A DNA stretch of 64,000 nt, taken from NCBI GenBank assembly GCA_951230915.1, contig OX579636.1, positions 39,305,567 through 39,369,566 of the forward strand. The letters are read 5' to 3'. Shown piece after piece: positions 45,095 to 58,500 of the stretch. The stretch comes from Antitrichia curtipendula (taxonomy: Eukaryota; Streptophyta; Bryopsida; Hypnales; Leucodontaceae). Under the pieces are notes generated by a model. It worked only from the letters and a program-made list of their open reading frames with translations, was not told the DNA's origin and did no database searches. Every line of letters starts with the position of its first letter. The stretch's first letter is position 1. A program made the position numbers and the translations under genes.

Positions 45095-46012
45095 GTTCTT
45101 CCCTAATCCCTAAAGCGTGCCAAATTCACAGTAGAAGCGGATCCAATTTCTGACCTCGTCAATTTTCACAACCCTCAACTTCACCCTAGAGCATGAAACC
45201 TTGAACGTGAAGCACGCTGAACTAAAACCCTTAAACCGCAATCCAAAGTAATCCAGGAATTGCAACTTTCACCTACACAAATGTACAATCTTCCTAAATA
45301 GACCTTTGTTTCCATTTTTGGCCCTAAATCCTAAATCAAACACTTCACGCATTCTTTAGAACATCCTCATAGCTCACAAATCTCAAAACAACACTTTGAA
45401 GACCAAACAAAACATTCACAAACAAGCAATAAGGCCGTTGAAGGAGAGCGCCAAACCCTAGTTGCAGACTCCAAAACAAGCAAGCGTTGAACACTGTAAA
45501 CGTCATCCAGAGTGTAAGTTGAAATGAACTTAACATCATGTACTTTTCATTCATTCACTGCCATTGTACACATAGGATCCAACTCATTAGGATACTTAGT
45601 ATACTTCCACACAACTCAACTCATTAGATACCCGTATTAGCTCAGTATACTTTTAAAAAGTTCATATTTTTTGTCGGTCTTTTTGGTAGGGCTACTTTAG
45701 AAATAAAAAATAGGTAAAGTGCTATATTATCTCCTACCCTTCATTATTTATAATGAGAAATGTCCCATTTCAATCATGCTAATTTATTTCTAAAAATTGT
45801 CTAAAATTTAGGCCAAGGTAATTAAAACCACCCTTCATTTGATTGCATGTTACAGTTAAAGAAATTGGGAGTTGCCCCCCCAGGTCTATATGTTGGAAAA
45901 TGGGTTAAGAGTACATGGAAAAAAAACTTAAACTAAAAGAACTTTCACACTCATTGTTAAAAAGATTATAAAGTGGAAGGTGGTACTTGATATAAAAAAA
46001 ATTCTAAATTGC
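45095..46012. other. flank of the relict frame, no gene seen
   Basis: 45100-45560 has slightly higher GC and might be the former promoter and leader of the minus-strand relict. Nothing else is recognisable. Confidence 0.4.
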
Positions 46013-46014
46013 TA

Positions 46015-46095
46015 CTCCCCCTGCTTCAAAATAAAAACAATGTTTTCTTTGCATTTTACAGAAGAAACATTGCTTTTATTGTAAAACAGAGGGAA
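46015..46095. mobile_element. tiny Stowaway-like MITE, 81 bp
   Basis: TA flanks it (46013-46014 and 46096-46097). The left end is CTCCCCCTGCTTCAAAATAA; the reverse complement of the right end is TTCCCTCTGTTTTACAATAA. The halves pair through ACAATGTTTTCTT and AAGAAACATTG, leaving a very short loop. Confidence 0.7.
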
Positions 46096-47155
46096 TAATA
46101 ACTTTGATAGGAAATTGAGAATTGCTAATTCCAATGGTGAGATTATTCTAATAAAAAAAATATCTCCTATATTTTTATTTTTATTTGAAAATTTTCAAAA
46201 TAGAGTCCAAAATAGAGTCTAATTGCAAAATAAAACTTCCAATAACCTTCATGTCATTATTTGAAATTCAATGGTTCAAATGTTTTTGTATAAGTGTCAA
46301 TCTAAACAATAAAAAATTAACTACTTTATATTTTCTCAAAACCCATAATTAGCTAACTAATTTGTCATTGAAATTAGAAAAAATACTTATAATTTTTGCA
46401 ACATTTATTGGAATAGGCTAGGCATAAAACAAAGCTTTACACATGAATTTGAATGATTCGCATTATCTTCACAATTTCATGCAAAAAATCCAAAATTATG
46501 AAATCAATAGAGCTTACCAAATTTTTTGAAGAGCCCAAAATAGTCTTGTTAATCTTTTATGGACTAAAGGGAGTTTAGTGGCATGAGTAGATATCCTATA
46601 GTTTCAACTTTAACCCTTGAAGGACGAGCTAATCACTTGGAGAAATGAGAAATCTTTTTTTCTAGTATTGTGTGAATCATTTGCTTAAAAATATCCAAAA
46701 GCACTCATCGGAGGTCGAACTATTGTGCAAGACCTCCCCCTTTTACACAAAATTCTAAAGATGAACATTTGTTCTTCTATCTTACTTAGAAGGATTCTCT
46801 CTCATCCATTGGGCACTTAGTGTCCATAGTGATGTTACTAGGTTAAAAATTGATGGAATATTGTATGAGTGTCAAAAAATTATGAACCCATTCAATTGGT
46901 GTTTTTTTCTCAAGAAGCTAAGGCATGTGCCAAAAAGTTCATCATTTGAATTAGCATTTGGGGAAATTTAAAAAGTTTTTCTAGCTATTTTCTTTCAAAT
47001 TTCCAAATTGAATTGGTTTTTTCAAATACAGAGTCTGGTTATTTTTCTAATTTTCACTCAAAATAGAAATTTTGAAGATTTTTATTCCTTTTTTTTTCCC
47101 CATGTTTCTAAATCGCCGATTTTTTTTTCCCAATCCCACCAGCTAACTTGAACTA
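46096..47155. other. AT-rich DNA with a TTAA-type element end and a dispersed repeat
   Basis: At 46610-46613 a TTAA is followed by CCCTTGAAGGACGAGC, resembling a piggyBac-type left end. The block 46685-46835 (GTCGAACTATTGTGCAAGAC...) recurs at about 61645-61770 and 63095-63235. No gene is supported. Confidence 0.45.
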
Positions 47156-47481
47156 AGGTAACATGTCCAGAAATCGCCCACCTAAGAGCTGACACTGAAT
47201 TTTGGGAAGGTAAAACTTCTTGAAATATTTAATAGTAAATTTTTCTTGAAAGAAAAGTGGATTTGGCATCTAACCTAAGTCGTTTTATATTTTTTGGAGC
47301 TTTTAGAAATTAGTTATGAAATTTTGAAGTTGAAGTGTCATAAGGCTCCAAAATCGTCCACCCCTGAAATGTACACTGTTTGTACATCAGTGAAGGCTAT
47401 GAAAAAATAGCATGTACAAATTGTGTACATTTTACAGGTGGTCGGTTCTTAATGCCTGAACTATTCTTGAGCCTGTTACCT
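47156..47481. mobile_element. mariner-type MITE (AGGTAAC ends), 326 bp
   Basis: TA lies on both sides (47154-47155 and 47482-47483). It begins AGGTAACATG and ends AGCCTGTTACCT. By eye it is very similar over its whole length to 61114-61440, and more distantly related to 32097-32399. Confidence 0.8.
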
Positions 47482-47483
47482 TA

Positions 47484-50168
47484 GACGGTGGTTCTTCCCA
47501 AAGGATAGATTTGGGACCACCCACCTAATCAGAGCACACAAAAAGTGGCGTTTTCAACCTTATTCCCAGCATCATGATCCATGCAATATCATCCAGGGAG
47601 CCGCATGGAAAAAAATTGTGCAATGCACCCAAATTGTGGTCCCAACTACCCCCCCAAATTACACACTTGGATGTGTTTTAAAGGCTTATTTATATGAGTA
47701 TTATTAGCCTATTTCCATTCACGTTTATCCCTTTGTTCGTCACTTTCGCTTTAATTGGCCTTGTCCGACCTCCACGTCAACAAGCGTATCCCAAGGACGT
47801 CGGATGACGTGTAGAATTTCGTAGTTCGTCCGTCCAAAAGTCGGCGTCTGTACTGTAGCTCGACACTTCGTGACGAGATCAATCGACGACCATTGGACGG
47901 GGGAAGTTCGCTCTTTTCCGACATCCACGACGTCGAGTCGAGAGTCCTCCCGTGCTGACGTGGATTGAAAATCCATCAGTCGGCGTCCGGAATTGCAGTA
48001 CAGTACGGTATTGCAAGGTGGGGATTGGTCGGCGACCTTTGGACGGGGGAAGGGAAGCTGCGATCTTCCTCAACAGGGCTCCTTCGGGAGATGAACATAA
48101 TCAGGAGTACTTTAGCCTGGAGGAGAATTTTGTTGGTGTCTTCCGCACTTTTCTCGATGGATTATTTTATACGTGTTTGATGCGATCACGATAATTTCTT
48201 GTTGTCGTTCGGTGCACGAAAGTGTTGGAAAAGGTTGATTGGAAGCTTGATTACGCTCGGGTTGCAGGGAGGTCGATCTCAAAATTTCGTGAAATTCAGA
48301 AATTTCAGTTGGAGGATCGGATTCGAAGCAAACAATTAAAGGGAGCGACTTCGGAATTAAGCTTAGTAGGTAATTCCAGAACCTTGAGAGATTCCATTAC
48401 AGGACAATTATTTTTCCTTTTTTTTTTTCTTTTGTACGTTGAAGTTGCGCTGACATCTGATGTGTTCGTTTCTCTTTTCAGTTTGTTTTTTCACACTTAT
48501 GAAAGTAGAATTCCAATCGCTTTGTTTCAAACACAAGAAGAAGAAACTAGAATTCCTTAGCAAAATAGTCGAAGTCACGATACATCTCTTATTTGTCATC
48601 ATTGAGACTGTTGAGGCTACGGTTCCAGAGGTGTCTCGGAACGAAATCGGCGCAAAAAAGTGGATATCTATTGCCAGGACTTTTTGGTGGAAGAGTCAAG
48701 ATAGGTTTACTATTTGGTTTGCTTGAGGATTACCCCGGGGACGGAGTCTGTCGTATCACGTTTTCTTGAATTGGCTTCATGTTTTTTTAGAGTCTTGGAG
48801 CGCGAGGGAGGACTTTCCTTTCAATTTGATTCCTGCTGATCAGAAGCTCAATTCCGCACGAAGTCTCGGAGTCAATATCGAATTGGTGATTTGTGCAGGT
48901 AATTTGAGTCTGAATGAATTTTCTACAATGATTCGTTTGGCGAAGTATGATTTTCGAACGCTGGCGAGGGTTTGTTCATTTGTACGTCAATCCGACGACA
49001 TGTGTTTCTTGCACGACCTTCTTTCCGCACTGTAAGATCAGTGATCGGCAGCTTTCCTAGCGCGTTGCGTGTTTTTCTCGTGAGTAATTACATCTGCAAT
49101 TTCTGAACGAAGAGTTCCTGTATTCTCCTTGTATGCATTCAAGTGTGGTGAACAGAGTGGTCTAATAGCTACTCTGTACTGATTAGCAATCACCTCAAGA
49201 TTTTCCGATTGCGTCATAGAAGATTGAGATTCTCGCTAACTGCACAACTTCGGATGCTCCGTAGATTGAGATTACTCTTCACAGTAGCTTTTTTCTTGGA
49301 GCTCTCTTTCCTTAGTTTCAATTTTTTTTGTTAGTCTGAATCCTCTCCAAAATACTCGTATGTAGTTGGTCGATTGGATGAAAACTTGGAACTTCATTCC
49401 GTTGCGTCGTGTGATTGAATCATGAGTGATGCAAATGTCGAGAATAATTTTCTGCGAGTGGTCGTACTTTATCATGATGGAAATTGCGGATGTCTGAGCA
49501 TCAGACTGGCAATTGCATCAGGTTTTCGTCATGGCTGCGTCATATCTGTTCACGCCGTACCGCCCTTGATCACATGGTCTTCAGATGGTGCAGATCCGAG
49601 TACTCTGGAGCTCAGTGTTCTGACTCTAATCGTGAAAATCGTTCTTCTAAATATTATATGCTCTTACCCATTTTATGATTTACTCTTTCTTTGAAGGGGA
49701 AGTCGGGTTCTATGTGATTCTGATTGTCGAAGCTGGTGTTTCTTATCTAAGTGCTTTGGTTCTCCAATTTTTGTAGTACACAATTTTTCTCAGCTGAAAA
49801 ACTTTTATGCAATTTCTCGCTACTCAGTTCTAATAAATTCCTGTTTGAATGTATAACTAAGATATAGAGTTGGGTAGTCATGGCAGCAAATTCTATAAAA
49901 CAGAGTAAGCTTCTTCATTCAGGGTTACATAATTTTTCGGATTTCATTTCGCACTGGAGCTTGTATTGCTGTAGATAGGCTCCAACGGGATTTACTTAAT
50001 TGATATCTTGGGGTCGGAACCTGTTAAAACTACTTCATTGTGAGAGCTCAAGTCCAGTCCATCATTGTTGATGTTTGGGTTTGTAGTGCAGTGTTGAGGG
50101 TGTTGTGCATTAGACTTATGGATGGTGATATGAGTGCTTCGCAGGAAGACGAAGATTGACCTGGGAAG
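47484..50168 (+). promoter_or_regulatory. upstream region and probable long 5' UTR of ACX2
   Basis: From about 47700 the composition becomes balanced, as upstream of the BRCT gene. 47740-50168 holds many short open frames in changing frames but no recognisable domain. Candidate splice sites exist (for example GTGCAG|GTAATTTG at about 48900), so untranslated exons are plausible. Transcription start and UTR introns cannot be fixed from sequence alone. Confidence 0.35.
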
Positions 50169-53100
50169 ATGGCAGACCGACTTGAGAGGCAGACGGATGA
50201 TATGGGTGGACTTCTTGTTAGTGAAGTGGCCCAAAGACGTCTGGACAGGATAGCATCACATTTGTGCGACTCCAATCTTGGGCAGGAGGAACAGCTCAGT
50301 AGGGAATTATGTGCGAAACTCATCAAGCGGCCAGTGAATCCGTCAGTCCTTGCTAATCTTATGGCAGGTATGTCATCGTTTAATCTTAATAATTATTGTC
50401 TTTTTCAATCATCCGCAGTGCTCATCTTTTTACAGCAATAGATTCAGTGGCGTTATTGGTCTCTCCCTGTGTTTATCTTTATCGGGCATTTTACTTACTC
50501 CAATCATATCAATGCTTTTTGAGATGAGGACTCAAATGTCTTTGTCCAAGTAGTCAGTTTTGAGTTCGGGCTGATTTTCAAGGGTTGGATAATGACTGTA
50601 CGAATGCAGAATCCTGAGATTCGTATGATGTTGTCCAGGTGGCTATCCAGCTGACAGGGAGAAGATCTTTAATTTCTTTATCAACCGGCCGGATTTAGAG
50701 ACTCCTGTAGAGATTGCGAAGGCAGAGCATCGAGAGATTGTGTACAAGCAGCTGAAAGCTCTCGTCAATGAAGCAGGGGTAAATCCGATGAAGTATTTGA
50801 TGGAGGATCCTATGCGCTATTTTACAGTTGGGGAGGCGGTTGGTTTTATTGATGTATCTCTTGCAATTAAGATGGGAGTGCAGTTCAGGTAAAAGCCTAA
50901 AATATCTGAGCCTGTATTTCTCCTTCCCCTTTTTTTCTTTCATATGCAAAGTTTGGATACTATCAATTTCTAGTTCATCACTGAAATTTTAGACGTGATC
51001 GGATGTATAACAGTCTGTGGGGAGGCTCCGTCGCGAATCTGGGAACTCAGAAGCATCGAGACAAATATTTGGACGGCATTTCCAACTTGACATATCCTGG
51101 ATGTTTTGCCATGACCGAACTCCATCATGGTATGTGCGCACTAAATTCTTCTCATACTGGAATTGTAGGGTTTGTCAATTACTTTTTCTGAGACTATTGT
51201 AACTGGTTTCTATTTGGATGTGCCTTCTTTGAAAGTCGATTGACTGATTACCACGTCAATTATACTTTAGTGAAGAGTAATACCACTTCAAAATGCTCTA
51301 CTTTATGGTGTCGATTATCTGTAGATATACGTTTGGAAAATCATCTATTGCGGAGACTAAACTCCAACAAGTACTGCCAAGTTTACCACAGTTAGAAATA
51401 TTGAGTATCTGCTTTTCTTATATACATTTGTTTTCCTTTTATTTTTTTTCAGGTTCTAATGTTCAAGGTATTCAGACAACTGCAACATTTGACCGCATGA
51501 CTGATGAGTTTATCATCTACACTCCAAACGATGGAGCACTGAAGTGGTGGATAGGTAATGCTGCCGTGCACGGGAAGTTTGCGTCAGTGTTTGCGCGACT
51601 TCTGCTGCCTTCGCCCGATTCTCACCTGGACACAGACATGGGCGTTCATGCGTTCATTGTTCCCATTCGGAGTATGGAAGATCACTCTGTACTGCCTGGA
51701 ATTGAGATACGTGACTGCGGTTTCAAAATCGGGTTGAATGGGGTTGATAACGGAGCCCTAAGATTCGACAATGTTCGTATTCCTAGAGACAACCTTTTGA
51801 ATCGCTTTGGAGATGTATCTAAGGATGGAAAGTACACTAGCATACTCCCAACAATCAACAAACGTTTCGCTGCAACGCTGGGAGAGCTTGTCGGGGGAAG
51901 AGTGGGTTTGGCGCATGGTTCTGTTGGAGTACTGAAAGCTGCATCTACAATTGCTATCAGGTCTTCCTTCTTCTTGAGTTATTGCAATAGACTTGAATTG
52001 TCGCGTTCCTTAATTGTTTTGGAAAACACGTAAATCTGACATCCTGTTTTTGCAAGATGTTGGACAACTGATGCGTTGCCTTCTGCTCATTTCTATTTTG
52101 TTGTTATTGTCGATGGATCTAGGGAAAGAGCAAGTCTTTTTTGTTTGTAAATTTTTGAAGGACTCTCGACAACTTGGTGAAGGTCTGATAGTCAGGTATA
52201 ATGAGGCTGCATATTAACAACTTAAGGTTTGTACTTGACGTTTCTTCTGTTGCAGGTATTCTTTGATAAGACAACAGTTTGGACCACCGAACAAAGCAGA
52301 AATCAGTATTCTGGACTATCAATCACAACAGCAAAAGCTCATGCCCATGCTTTCTTCTGTATATGCCTTCCATTTTGCCGCCGAGTATCTAGTAAGTCGT
52401 TTCTCTTTGTCCGAGTCGCTATCCTTTTTCTCAGACTTATGGAATTGAATGTTTCGGTACACATGAAAGGCGACGTTGCAATGACGGAACACAGTATTCT
52501 TTCAGTAATTTAGTGAATCCAAGTTGGATTGTGAGGAAGAGGATCATAGGTAGTTGAATATTATATTATTGTAGCTCACTGAAAATGTTCGTTAAAACGT
52601 CACGTGAATTGTCTTCTGGGTTTTTATTAGGAGACACCGCTCAGAGTTAGCTTTTCTTTGCTGATTTAGATCAGTCTTTCCTTGCATAATGGTTAATACC
52701 CCAGGAATAACAACGTCTTTTTTAGGTGGATCGATATGTTGAGATGAAGAAAACACATGATGATGAGATAGTTGCTGATGTCCATGCCCTATCCGCGGGG
52801 CTCAAAGCTTACATTACATCCTACACCGCAAAGGCATTAAATACCTGTCGAGAGTCCTGTGGTGGACACGGTTATGCAGCAGTAAATCGCTTTGGCGCGC
52901 TGAGAAACGATCACGATATTTTTCAAACATTCGAAGGGGACAACACAGTCCTTCTACAACAGGTATGCTCGAGCTCCTTCTCGAACTTCCCAACCTACAA
53001 CCGCAAAAAGCAGTTGAAAGGCAGTATTACTGTGTAACAATATTACTTTGGTCTAACAACGATAATCTATTTTGACCAATATCTTTTGTCTTACGTAAGT

Positions 53101-54337
53101 GTAGTCATTTTTTAATGATTTTCTTGCTTTCAAAGATTGAATAAACTGTGGATTACCAATTTTGACAGGTAGCTGGAGATCTACTAAAACAATACAAGAG
53201 AAAATTCGAGGGTGGGGCACTGAGTGTAACCTGGACATACTTGAGGGATTCAATGAGTACATACTTATCCCAAACAAATCCCGTGTCCACACACCGGGAA
53301 GGTTACGGTCACCTACGGGACCCTCGGTTTCAACTGGATGCTTTCCAGGTACCTTTCGATCTCAGGACCTCTAGGTGGTTTATCAATTTGCATGTTGATT
53401 CATATCTTGTCGAGCTTAAGGTCATCTATTTTTGCAGTAAACTTGAAGCATTGAATCTTCGCTGAAGACTGACAGATCTTTGAAAAGTGCGGTTTGCCTT
53501 GCCGCTTAGACATCAGAACACGCTTTAATCTCTTCGATGCTGGTTCCTCATGTGATCATCATTCTTGTCTGTGTGCAGTATCGCACGGCAAGATTGCTAC
53601 ACACGGCAGCGCTGCGATTGAGGAAGCACTCCAAACGTTTGGGCAGCTTTGGGGCTTGGAACCGCTGCCTTAATCATTTGCTCACGCTGGCCGAGTCCCA
53701 CATCGAGTCGGTCATATTAGCTAAATTCAGTGAGGCAGTGGAAAGGTGCTTCCTTCTTCACATCATTTCGAGATTGCTCTTTTCGCGCGCTTGAACAGTG
53801 CCTTTTACTGTTGCTGCACTTCCATCACATAAATGTTCTCTGTTTCTCTCCAAGTGGTGACTGATCCGATTTACCATTCTTGCTCTTAGGTGTGAGGACA
53901 GGCAGACAAGGAAAGTGCTGAACATGGTGCGTGACTTGTATGCTTTGGATCGAATCTGGAAGGATATTGGCACGTACCGCAACCAAGACTATATTGCGCC
54001 AAATAAGGCTAAGGTAAGTATTTGGTGGTCATTGATAACGCATCGCTCTGTGCAAGCAGTATCGATTCCTTGAATGTGCTTTCGTTTGGAGTGTTCCACC
54101 TTACTTTGATCTATGTGTTGTCCTGGAATTGAGTTTCAGCTCTTACTTACAATTTGTCTTCCTTCCATTATTCAGGCTATTCATCGACTGGTAGAGTATC
54201 TGAGCTTTGAACTGAAAGGGGAAGCGGGTTCTCTTGTTGACGGCTTTGGCATTCCCGACGCTCTTTTGCGCGCCCCAATCGGCCTTCAGTCGGGCCAGTA
54301 CTCTGAGTATACACAACATGTGGGATTTGAGTACTAG
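50169..54337 (+). CDS. ACX2: peroxisomal acyl-CoA oxidase, ACX2 (long-chain) type, ten exons, 692 aa
   Basis: Ten exons join in frame: 50169-50367, 50639-50888, 51014-51129, 51453-51960, 52256-52391, 52726-52962, 53169-53348, 53579-53745, 53890-54013, 54176-54337. The enzyme oxidises fatty acyl-CoA to trans-2-enoyl-CoA with FAD and O2, the first step of peroxisomal beta-oxidation. An N-terminal PTS2 fits R-L-x5-H-L exactly (RLDRIASHL, residues 24-32); there is no C-terminal SKL (it ends VGFEY). FAD-binding landmarks [15 protein letters not shown] and [14 protein letters not shown] lie in exons 3-4, and the catalytic glutamate is in FEGDN (Glu473). [18 protein letters not shown] and ESCGGHGY are also present. 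PTS2 and sequence favour ACX2 over ACX1/4, and the total length of 692 aa equals my recollection of Arabidopsis ACX2. No broken exon was found. Confidence 0.95.
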
Positions 54338-55597
54338 ACCGACTCGTATTCCGGTTTTAGCAGTTTTAGGTGTTCCACAACTTACAAGCATAGAAATTAC
54401 TCTTATTCTTGAACACGGCTGAGTCAGCGCACTTCATGGAGTTGATAGTTTGCAACGAAGGTGTTGTTGCTCTGAAAGATGGCTGCTTGCCTAGCCGTGA
54501 TCTTTACCGCAGTTCGGTATCCCTCAAGCTTTGAGGAGGAACAGGGACACAAGCGTTCCTCTTGAATTACTGGGTAGACGGATGTTAGGCATGGGATACT
54601 CCCAGATCGATGTGGATCCCCCACTTTACTTTTAACAAATTCGTAAGTTATGTCAGTGATGTAAAGAGATATTTTGTACTGCAAGCATCGGGAAAAAGCC
54701 ACTCATTGCTGCAGTACTGTTTCAATGGGTTAACAGTATAATATTGAAAGTGTATTGTTGCAGTACTTCAAGCAATATACTTTTATAAAAATGCAGTACT
54801 CCTATTGAAACTATATTGTTGCATTATTACTTGCATTATTACTTGCAGTACTGCAACAATATATTTTCAATACTATACTGTTAACCCATTGAAACGGTAC
54901 TGCAACAATATTGAAGCAATGAGGGGTACTTTCCCGATGAAGCCATGTATTGGAAGCTACGGGTATTCATCCGAGGTGATTTGCAACAGAAATCAATCAG
55001 ACTGACTGATTTTTGCACTCAACCCTCATCTCTGTAATAGCACATTCCCTGTGTGCAAAAGATATACACAAGCTTGCATTAATAGAACAAAACCTAATAG
55101 CAAAAACTACCAAAACAGGACATTCCAAAATCTTACACACAGTGAGTACACATGGGTTTTGAGAATTCTGTATTGCCCATTTCAACGTCAAAACTCATGT
55201 CGTTTTTTTGATCATTTACCTATCAATGAAAAAAAGCGACTAATCATTTTACATATGATATCCAAGAAACACATCTTTACTGTGTTCGTATCATTCCTCT
55301 TAAAAAGAGTTTCTAATAAGAATATTTGAGAATCTGACACAGTCTGATAATAGAAAACAGCCTTAATGCTAAAAGGTGTTACAATCGCATATGGTTACCT
55401 TAAAAAAGAGCCAACCTTGTACTTCGAAAATATGTTCCAAAATTGCAAAGTAGAAACAATTATGTCTAGACGGATTGTCAATTACATTACTTACAAAGGC
55501 CAAGACTCTTTGGAGTCAAATTGTATGGACTTCGGAGACGAAGAGTCTCTTCATCATTCACGACGTTCCTTCCAACTGCTCGGAGTTTCTCTCTCAC
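54338..55597. other. convergent 3' flanks of ACX2 and the P450 gene
   Basis: Apart from the hairpin element at 54686-54939, no gene is seen. Both transcripts end here, 1260 bp apart between stop codons. Open frames at 55366-55825 on the plus strand are antisense shadows of the P450 last exon. Confidence 0.5.
54686..54939. repeat. hairpin-forming inverted repeat (MITE-like), 254 bp
   Basis: The outer ends pair as CATCGGGAAA and TTTCCCGATG, with CTCATTGC against GCAATGAG. The inner arms 54710-54768 and 54846-54903 pair almost completely (TTTCAATGGGTTAACAGTAT against ATACTGTTAACCCATTGAAA) around a loop of about 80 nt. AAG occurs on both flanks. No superfamily is assigned. Confidence 0.75.
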
Positions 55598-58500
55598 TTA
55601 CAAGGCTACGGCATTCTCCTTCTTGCGAACTTTCAGTCGCAGATTGTTTGCAAAAGACGGCATGGGATTGATCCTGACGGTCTCCTCGGGATCTTCCATC
55701 TCCCACTCGAAGCTCAACACCAGGTAGTGCAGGTACACCAAGATCTCCGTCCGCGCGAATTCGTTTCCCAGGCACATGTGAGGTCCTCCACCGAAAGTAA
55801 CAAACGTGTAGGGAACAGGACCTGAGCCTTCGAATCGAGATGGGTCGAACTTCTCAGGGTTGGGGAAAAACTCGGGGGAATAGTGGGAGCGGCCGACATT
55901 CCACACAAGCTGCAAAAATAGTGCACAAACAATATGAAAGAAACTTCGTCCACCACATCTGGGAAAAACTCTGGGTGCTACAGGACTCTGCACAAACTTC
56001 CATGTACAAAAGAATCAGTCGAACCCTAATTGCGGAATCCTAGGGTTTAGGGTTTAAGGTGTTATTTTTTTTCTTCTGAAAAGTCAAGAGAGATTCTGGA
56101 ATTCTACATGGAAGTGTGCACCATTTGCAAGAGGAGAATCGGAATGGTTGGCAAGCAAAAAGTTAGGGAGACTAAGGCTTGTGAAAAGTGGAGGACACAA
56201 CTTTGTGGGCGAGACAACTTTGTGACTTCCAGAAATCGGGTTATTTAACGTTGGACATGAACTTTTGGGGTTGCTTTTGAGTTTGACAACAAGGCAAAGC
56301 GACTGCTCGAATGTAGTTTCTATGTAATCACGTAGAAGTGCAAGCATCGTAAAACTCAACGAAGGCAATTCCATCCTCTAGAAAAAACCAATTCTAAAAT
56401 TCTTTTCTGATTCCAACACGTCATGGACGTTTGCTCTCATACAGATTCATCCACTAGCAAGGGGGAGAATTCTCATAGAAATGCCAGCTTGTGCGGTGTA
56501 GTGAAAGCAAAACTCACCAACCACCCTTTAGGAATGGTGTGACCTTCATATTCGAAGTCTTGGATCGCCTTCCGGAAAGCCCCTTGCACAGGAGGCTGTA
56601 CCCGCATGGTCTCCTGGCACACACGCCATGTGTACTTCATTTTGCGTGTGTCCTCCCAAGTCAGAGGTGCTCCTGCCTTCTCCTCTGCAATCTCTTGTTG
56701 CTCTAACACACACAGTCAACAACAACAACAAAAAAACAAAACTCCTGCAGATTAGACTCTGACTCCTTTAATCTGCCTGCTTGGGAGCCAGTCATATTAT
56801 AGGTCAGATAGTTTGAATATGAGAACAAAAGTGTGCTACAGACAATGCTATTGTGGCAAGGGTGCAGAATCTCATCGAAGGAAGGGTTTTGATTATAGCA
56901 ATTTGAGCGTAACCACAGAAATCTCTGCATGTCAAATAGTTTCTTTAATTTTGAGGACTTGAGATTGCCAGACATGTGAGGGAAGTGTAACCAACTTCAT
57001 TCATTGCCCAAATGATTGTAAGCTAGGCAATGCAAAGTATGGAGAACATTCTAAATCATTTTCTCGTAAATAATAGACAAAAAATTTTAAAAAACTAATG
57101 AGGGATGTTTCCTTAGGTTGATTGGGATGCACCTTGAATGACCTCTTTCAAGCACTGAGGATTGAGGAAGAGGTACTTGAACACCTGCGCCAGTACCGTG
57201 CTGCTGGTGTCATGGCCGGCGAACAACATCAGCACAATGTTGTCTTTGATGTCATCCTCGGTCATGAAGCTTCCGTTCTCATGTGGGGTGGTTAGCAACA
57301 CGGAGAGGAGGTCTTGGTGGGCCGAGACTTTGCCGTCTTCCAAATCCTGCACCCCCAAGAAATCAGGAATCAAACCATGAATGAACTGGAAAATGGACCA
57401 AAAAATGGACCGGAAATTATCCTATTTTTCAAATTGGTTTTGGACTTGAGACACATGCAACTCGAAACTTAAGACTCTCCCTCATTGATTATCAATTGTT
57501 TGCATGTTGCTTCAGTTGATTGATGGGTTAATATAAACATGACATCTGTTTTCATGTCATTTTTATCCCGGAGTGCCATAAAGTTCATATTTTGGATGTG
57601 AATCAGAGTGCTTGAGATGATGATGTTTGGTCACCACAGATCAGAGCTTCTCGATTATCCAAATGGTTTAGTAAATGCTTGTATCTTCAAGAAACGATCT
57701 TTCTTTACAACCAATTTGATGTAATTGAGGTATTTAAGTGATATTTTTGTAAGAAGATCTAAACTAGACATGCAAAAGTTCAAAATGAGGATATGGGTGT
57801 TACAAATCAAAAATTTCAGAAACATCTTTCCAACATGGAAATGGCACTACGTACGTAGTGTTATTTTAGTGTTGAAGCCCATCAACTAATTGAAATTATG
57901 AAATTGAAACAACCAATCAATTAAGCTACACTTACTCATTATGGACCTACAACTCAACTATGTCCCCATCTATACTTGTCCCAACATTTCAAGGGGCTCA
58001 AATGTTGGACAAGTGTTTGTAGGGATGCAATTGGGTTGAGGATCCCATAATAGGTATGAGAACATTAGTGGAGAAGTGATGTAGTATTAGAGAAATTGTT
58101 GTGCACCTGTCGCCTTTGTTGTACGAGGGAGTGCAAGACATGTAATAAGCCTTTGCGCGCAAGCCGTGCTTTGTGGTAGAGTGTTCCTGGGAGATCAATA
58201 GGCAATTGCATGATCCCCCCAAGATAGTGTTCCACAGCCACCTCCATTTGAAGAAACTCTGGGTCCTCTGGCTTGAGGCTCACAAACAAGTCTGCAGCCA
58301 TTGCAAATGTGAACTTCTTCACCACCAGAGCTGCCACAATTTGGTCCTTTCCATCCCAATACTTTGCAAGTTGGGCCTTGACCACTGCATCCATTCGGGG
58401 TACAAACTTTTGGAGGCCATCGGGACCAAAGAACGAGGTGAAGAGGCGACGCGCCCGTCTATTGTCACCGTCAACGTTAGGACGGCTGAAAGTTATGGTC

